In this document: one piece after another, positions 60,198 to 64,000 of the stretch | Layout of the letters: each line of letters begins with the position of its first letter | Position numbering within the stretch: the stretch's first letter is position 1 | Origin: a bacterium | GTDB lineage: Bacteria; JAJVIF01 | Assembly: GCA_022072165.1 (NCBI GenBank) | Contig: JAJVIF010000002.1 | Span: forward strand, 310,001 to 374,000 | Direction of reading: 5' to 3' | DNA: 64,000 nt | Translations under genes and position numbers: made by a program | Notes under the pieces: model-generated | Seen by the model: only the letters and a program-made list of their open reading frames with translations | Database searches by the model: none | What the model was told of the DNA's origin: nothing

Positions 60198-61283
60198 TCA
60201 GAGCGGGATGCGGGCCGGGTACTCACCCGCTGAGGCCGCTTCCCGAACCAGGGAGGCGGCGAGGCGGCGCATCAGCTCCGGGGTCGGATGTTCGGGGTCC
60301 ACCGCCCCGACCGCCAGGACCAGTTGTCGGGCATCGAGATCGTACTCCCGGGCGATGGCGGTGGCTTGTGCCAGGTACGACGAGTGGAAGCGGGCGGCAC
60401 CCAGGGTGAGGTCCAGCGGCTCGATGCCCCCGCGATGTTCAAGATAAGGACGAATGGCCCGATGTCCCAGGTCCTGGATACGGATGGGATCGATTCCGGT
60501 CTGATACCCCGCCCGCTCGAGGACCAGGACCAGCGACTCCGTGATGGCATTGCCCGCCGAGCGTCCGAGGCCGTTCAGCGTGCTGTCGACCCAGACCGCC
60601 CCGGCATCCAGGGCAGCAAGGGCGTTGGCGTTGGCGAGTCCGAGATTGTTGTGACCGTGAAAGCCCAACACCATCGCTGGCTCGGCCTGCAGGGCGGCAT
60701 CAACATACCGCGCGACTTCCGCGGGGAGCATCCCACCGGCGGAGTCAACAACCGACACCACCTGCGCCCCCATCTGCCAGCACTGGCGGGCGAAGTCGGC
60801 GAATTGCGCAGGGGTGACGGCGTAGCTTTTCATCAGATTCGCACAGGGCACGACACCCGCGTCGATAGCCTGCCGGATAAAGGGCTCCATCTGGTGGCAT
60901 TCGGTGACGTTGGTACCGATGCGGACAAAATCGAGTCCGGCGCTGATAGCGGCCGCCAGTTCCTCATGGACGCCGATGCCAGGGATGAAGAAGACACCCC
61001 ACCTGGCGGAGGTCAGGACCGCATCGACCGCCTCGCAGTACTCCTGATCGGTCGCCGCCGACTGGCCATGCCCCCGGGTGCTGGCCCCCAGTCCCAGGCC
61101 GTGGCCAATCTCGATCCAGCGGACTCCTGCCTGTTCCAGGCCCTGCGCCAGCGCCGCGGCCTCGGCAGCGGTAAAGGCGTAGTCGATAGCGTAGGAACCA
61201 TCGCGCAGGGTGCATTCCAGGAGTTCCGCCGCCCGGAGTCCGGGGGCCGCAGTCGCCGGCAATGGGGAAAATGCCAGGGCCAT
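60198..61283 (-). CDS. HMG-CoA lyase-like / 4-hydroxy-2-oxovalerate aldolase-like enzyme
   Basis: 361 residues from ATG 61283 (GATAAT nine bases upstream; the longer reading would need a TTG). TIM-barrel blocks of the HMGL/DRE-TIM family: ECTLRDGSYA (Arg-Asp of the active site), IEIGHGLGLGAS, VRIGTNVTE, VSVVDSAGGMLPAEV, FHGHNNLGLANANALAALDAGA (metal-binding HxH) and STLNGLGRSAGNA. This is close to DmpG/MhpE aldolases, which release pyruvate. The neighbours (sugar nucleotidyltransferase, SDR) suggest a biosynthetic rather than aromatic-degradation job. Confidence 0.8.
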   Translation of the reverse strand: MALAFSPLPATAAPGLRAAELLECTLRDGSYAIDYAFTAAEAAALAQGLEQAGVRWIEIGHGLGLGASTRGHGQSAATDQEYCEAVDAVLTSARWGVFFIPGIGVHEELAAAISAGLDFVRIGTNVTECHQMEPFIRQAIDAGVVPCANLMKSYAVTPAQFADFARQCWQMGAQVVSVVDSAGGMLPAEVARYVDAALQAEPAMVLGFHGHNNLGLANANALAALDAGAVWVDSTLNGLGRSAGNAITESLVLVLERAGYQTGIDPIRIQDLGHRAIRPYLEHRGGIEPLDLTLGAARFHSSYLAQATAIAREYDLDARQLVLAVGAVDPEHPTPELMRRLAASLVREAASAGEYPARIPL

Positions 61284-61329
61284 GTCCGACGGATTATCGG
61301 CTGGCAACGCCAGCGCTTAAAGCGGCAGT

Positions 61330-62346
61330 TCAGGCAGTGACGAGCTGTCCGCAGGCGGCCCCAACATCCTGGCCCCGGGACCATCGGACAAACGCCGGGA
61401 TGTGGGCTCGCTGGAGGGCGTCCTGAAAGAGGGCGATGACCTCCCGCTCCGGACGACTGTAGGTGGCGTGCGCTGTGGTGTTGTAGGGAATCAGATTGAC
61501 CTTCACCCGACAGCCGCCAAAGACCCGGACCAGTTCCCGAACATCTTCCGGGCGGTCATTGATCTCGGCCATGAGGGGATACTCCAGCGTCACCCGCCCC
61601 CCCCATTTGGGATCGATCTGCCGGATGGTCTGCGCGATCCGGGCGACCGGGTACTTGCGATTTATCGGCATCAGCACACTGCGGGTCTCATCAAAGGGAC
61701 TGACCAGGCTGATGGCGAGATTCACCTGCGGAAAGTCGTGATGGAACTCCAACAGCTCATCCATGAGTCCGGCAGTCGACAAGGTGACGCGGGTCAGGGA
61801 GAAGCCATAGCCCGCCAGATCACCGAGGGCATGCAGTAAGTGGTCCAGGTGCGGGCGATTGTGCAGCGGCTCCCCCATCCCCATCAGCACCAGATTATCC
61901 GGACGTCGCTCGAAGCGTCGATCCAGCAACAACACCTGTTCCAGATACTCGCCGGGAGTCAGCTGACGGACCAGTCCCATGGTCCCGGTCGCGCAGAAGG
62001 TGCATCCCAGCGCACAGCCGACCTGTGATGAGAGACAGAGCGTGAGCCTCGACTCGGTCGGCATCCAGACAGTTTCGATCCGCGCGCCATCCCGTAAGCG
62101 CCACACCACTTTGCGGGAGCCATCGGCGGATTCAAGGATCGCTTCCGCTTCCAGCATCGTGGGGACAACAGCAGCCGCAAGGGCAGCCCGCAAAGCCACC
62201 GGGAGATTGGTCATCTTCGCGGGATCGCTTTCCCGCTGCTTGAAGAGCCACGACTGCACCTGCTGCAGCCGAAATGAGGGCTCCCCCACCGCGGCGATGA
62301 GGGCCGCCAGTTCCGGCGATGAGTAATCGTAGAGGGACCGTTCCAC
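61330..62346 (-). CDS. rlmN: dual-specificity 23S rRNA/tRNA adenine C2 methyltransferase RlmN
   Basis: 338-residue radical SAM enzyme that methylates A2503 of 23S rRNA and A37 of some tRNAs. The cluster motif CALGCTFCATG (~113), LMGMGEPLHN, TLSTAG, NLAISLVSPFDETRSVLMPINRKYP and LIPYNT are clear, with a C-terminal Cys (DVGAACGQL) as the second catalytic cysteine. GTG 62346 has TAGACT (62354-62359) seven bases upstream, so it has its own leaderless promoter just after moeA. Confidence 0.95.
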   Translation of the reverse strand: MERSLYDYSSPELAALIAAVGEPSFRLQQVQSWLFKQRESDPAKMTNLPVALRAALAAAVVPTMLEAEAILESADGSRKVVWRLRDGARIETVWMPTESRLTLCLSSQVGCALGCTFCATGTMGLVRQLTPGEYLEQVLLLDRRFERRPDNLVLMGMGEPLHNRPHLDHLLHALGDLAGYGFSLTRVTLSTAGLMDELLEFHHDFPQVNLAISLVSPFDETRSVLMPINRKYPVARIAQTIRQIDPKWGGRVTLEYPLMAEINDRPEDVRELVRVFGGCRVKVNLIPYNTTAHATYSRPEREVIALFQDALQRAHIPAFVRWSRGQDVGAACGQLVTA

Positions 62347-62356
62347 GCCGGGGAGT

Positions 62357-63565
62357 CTACACGTCGGTGCCAGGAAGGAGATGACAGGTGACGGGCGTTC
62401 CGATGGGCAGGAGACTTTCAGTCTCTGGAATCACGATCAGGCAATGGGCATGGGCGAACCGGCTGAGCTGATGCGATCCCTGGCCTTCCAGGGGCGAGAC
62501 TCCCTGGGAGGTGAAGGTGCCCCGCAGGAATTGCGTCAGTTCCGGTATACCCGACACAGCGGACATGAGCGGCAGCAGCCGTGATGGCAAGTGGGTCTCC
62601 CGATAGCCGAGCATCCCGCGCAGCAGGGGCCAGGCATAGATGTAGAAGCAGGTGAGCGCGCTGACCGGATTGCCGGGGAGCCCGAGGATCACCTGCCCTG
62701 CAGGACCCCGGGCGATGAGCAACGGCTTGCCGGGACGCTGTCGCACGCGCCACAGGAGGGGAGTCGCGCCCAGAGCGTTGAGGGCGCTCTGTACGAAATC
62801 GAAGTCCCCGACCGACACCCCCCCGGTCGTGAGGATGACATCGCACTCTTCCAGCAATGTCTTCAGTCGCTCACGCACAGCTTCGGGCTGGTCGGGGGCG
62901 TAGCTGGTCGCATGGGGCGTGAGACCAAGTCCCTGCAGGGCGGCGGCCAGCATTGGGAGATTGCCATCGATGATCTGATGCGGCAGGGGGGTATTGCCAG
63001 CCGGGACAACTTCATCCCCCGACGTAAAGAGCCCGATGCGGGGAGCCTGACAGATGTCGACTTCGGCGATTCCCAGAGAGCTGAGGAGTCCGACCGCTGC
63101 CGGATTCAGCGTCTCCCCAGCGGACAACGCCACCGCTCCGGCGGCGAGGTCGCTCCCCTGCTTCCGGATGTACTGCCCCGCGGTCAGCGCTCCGGCGACC
63201 TCAATCTCTTCGGTTGTTCCTCCAGTGACGAACTCCTGCATGACTACCGCTTCGGTCCCTGATGGCAGCGGACTGCCCGTAAAGACCCGGATTGCTTCTC
63301 CTGGCTGCAGGGCCATCGCGGTCTCGCTTCCGGCCTGCATCTGCCCGATCACCCGCCAGCGATCACAGACCGGGGGGAGTCCGGCGAGAGCAAAACCATC
63401 CATCTGCGAGTTGTCGAAGCCTGGGAGGTCGCGAGGCGCGATGAGATCCCGGGCCACCGGACGCTGGCACGCCTCGAGGAGCGACCTGCGGACGAGGGGG
63501 TGGGGTTGCGCCAGCTCTGCGATGAGCTGGAGGGCCTCGGAGACCGGCACGGGGGCAGCGGACAT
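62357..63565 (-). CDS. moeA: molybdopterin molybdenumtransferase MoeA
   Basis: 402 residues inserting molybdate into molybdopterin. Family blocks: DLPGFDNSQMDGFAL, VFTGSPLPSGTEAVVMQE, IRKQGSDL, GLFTSGDEVV, DGNLPMLAAAL, the MPT-binding TTGGVSVGDFDFV, RPGKPLLIARG and GLPGNPVSALTCFY. ATG 63565 is preferred over ATG 63577 because TATGCT (63573-63578) lies seven bases before it and overlaps the earlier ATG. With moaA and the XdhC-like gene this shows active molybdenum cofactor metabolism. Confidence 0.95.
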   Translation of the reverse strand: MSAAPVPVSEALQLIAELAQPHPLVRRSLLEACQRPVARDLIAPRDLPGFDNSQMDGFALAGLPPVCDRWRVIGQMQAGSETAMALQPGEAIRVFTGSPLPSGTEAVVMQEFVTGGTTEEIEVAGALTAGQYIRKQGSDLAAGAVALSAGETLNPAAVGLLSSLGIAEVDICQAPRIGLFTSGDEVVPAGNTPLPHQIIDGNLPMLAAALQGLGLTPHATSYAPDQPEAVRERLKTLLEECDVILTTGGVSVGDFDFVQSALNALGATPLLWRVRQRPGKPLLIARGPAGQVILGLPGNPVSALTCFYIYAWPLLRGMLGYRETHLPSRLLPLMSAVSGIPELTQFLRGTFTSQGVSPLEGQGSHQLSRFAHAHCLIVIPETESLLPIGTPVTCHLLPGTDV

Positions 63566-63572
63566 GGACGGG

Positions 63573-63601
63573 AGCATACCCTGCTGACGGATTCGTACAA
63601 T
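63573..63601. promoter_or_regulatory. divergent promoter region of moeA and the YfhO-like gene
   Basis: Minus strand: TATGCT at 63573-63578 for moeA. Plus strand: TACAAT at 63596-63601, twelve bases before the proposed TTG start of the membrane-protein gene. Confidence 0.5.
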
Positions 63602-63613
63602 GCCATCACCACG

Positions 63614-64000
63614 TTGAGTACTTCCCCCCCACCCATCTCAGATCAGAGCCGCGTATCAGGTCGTTGGTGGCTTGTCCTTTTAGCAGGACTGGCCCCCTGG
63701 CTGGTGGGCCTGCAGGTGCTCCTGAGGGGGGACCTGCTCGTCCCTCCGGCGGCGATCGAAGCATTTCACGCAGTGGTGCTGCAGCATGTCGCGCTCGCGA
63801 CGGGGTGGCAACCGGTCCTGTGGGACCCCGCCTCGATCCTCGGCGGGTATCCCCTGTATGCCGCATCGCAGGGGGGGGCTTGGTACCCCGGCCACTTGCT
63901 GATGCTGCTAATACCGGACCCGGCGACCGCCTGGAATCTCACGCTCCTGCTGCATCTGAGTGCGGCGGCCATGCTCGGCGCAGCCCTGGCGACACGTCTA
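63614..64000 (+). CDS. YfhO-like integral membrane protein, N-terminal part (3' end outside window)
   Basis: An open frame runs from TTG 63614 to the window edge (129 codons). No ATG or GTG start lies close to the promoter in this frame, so the TTG start is uncertain. After ~20 polar residues there is a helix (WWLVLLAGLAPWLVGLQVLL), then a loop with WQPVLWDPASILGGYPLYAASQGGAWYPGH, and further helices (LLMLLIP, AWNLTLLLHLSAAAMLGAAL). The Trp-Asp-Pro, Gly-Tyr-Pro and Tyr-Pro pattern resembles YfhO-type membrane proteins linked to glycosylation of cell-surface polymers. Confidence 0.6.
   Translation, partial: MSTSPPPISDQSRVSGRWWLVLLAGLAPWLVGLQVLLRGDLLVPPAAIEAFHAVVLQHVALATGWQPVLWDPASILGGYPLYAASQGGAWYPGHLLMLLIPDPATAWNLTLLLHLSAAAMLGAALATRL

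Noticed and set aside
60198-61283. Aromatic degradation operon (dmpFG/mhpEF)
   Set aside because: The neighbouring gene does not resemble an acylating acetaldehyde dehydrogenase and no ring-cleavage genes are near.

Overview
The window is 64 kb of gene-dense, high-GC DNA (roughly 60-65% by eye) from a diderm bacterium. It carries a PorV/UPF0164-type outer-membrane protein, several lipoproteins and exported proteins, a type II/IV pseudopilin and a Wzz-like polysaccharide co-polymerase. A YacL-type PIN-TRAM membrane protein, ClpC, and many apparently leaderless genes (a TAnnnT -10 box 6-7 bases before the start codon) point towards the Terrabacteria side (Deinococcus/Armatimonadota/Cyanobacteria-like lineages). 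I cannot place it more exactly. I saw no rRNA, tRNA, CRISPR array or insertion sequence.

Layout. 1-5.5 kb: end of a PP2C/SpoIIE-like phosphatase, a DEDDh exonuclease with a WYL-like tail, a zinc-ribbon protein, a thioredoxin-fold exported protein, a pentapeptide-repeat protein, and a two-gene cassette (Cys-rich secreted protein plus lipoprotein). 5.7-12.4 kb: murC, dnaB, a lone livF, an M14 carboxypeptidase and moaA. 12.4-17.5 kb: an XdhC-like protein, a small membrane protein, and an iron(III) ABC transporter operon behind a promoter with a palindromic operator. 17.6-31.6 kb: pseudopilin, sugar epimerase, ilvE, a Clp-N-only protein, Wzz-like protein, YkgJ, NTF2-like, Nmad3-like protein, ClpC, CoA-binding protein, LRR membrane protein, a second Cys-rich/lipoprotein cassette, and the PIN-TRAM protein. 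31.8-42.5 kb: defence genes (a large type III-like Mod/Res pair and a GmrSD-type enzyme) on either side of mutS. 42.6-57.4 kb: exported protein, Xaa-Pro aminopeptidase, a Gln-rich membrane protein, PorV-like protein, an ABC exporter pair, TPR protein, Bax-inhibitor protein, SpoU methyltransferase, M28 peptidase, TolB-like protein and a DnaJ-domain protein. 57.4-64 kb: a minus-strand run of moeA, rlmN, an HMGL-like aldolase, an unrecognised partner, a sugar nucleotidyltransferase and an SDR, then the start of a YfhO-like membrane protein.

The most unusual element is upstream of the first Cys-rich/lipoprotein cassette. A near-consensus sigma70 promoter (TTGACT, 17 bp, TATAAT) has a spacer made entirely of a CT dinucleotide repeat, which is the classic architecture of a phase-variable promoter. 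The second cassette has the same gene order and leader geometry, and again a purine-pyrimidine simple-sequence tract between a TTGACA box and a weaker -10, now with a 20-bp spacer. Together these look like a small family of switchable surface/secreted modules that I do not recognise from any described system.
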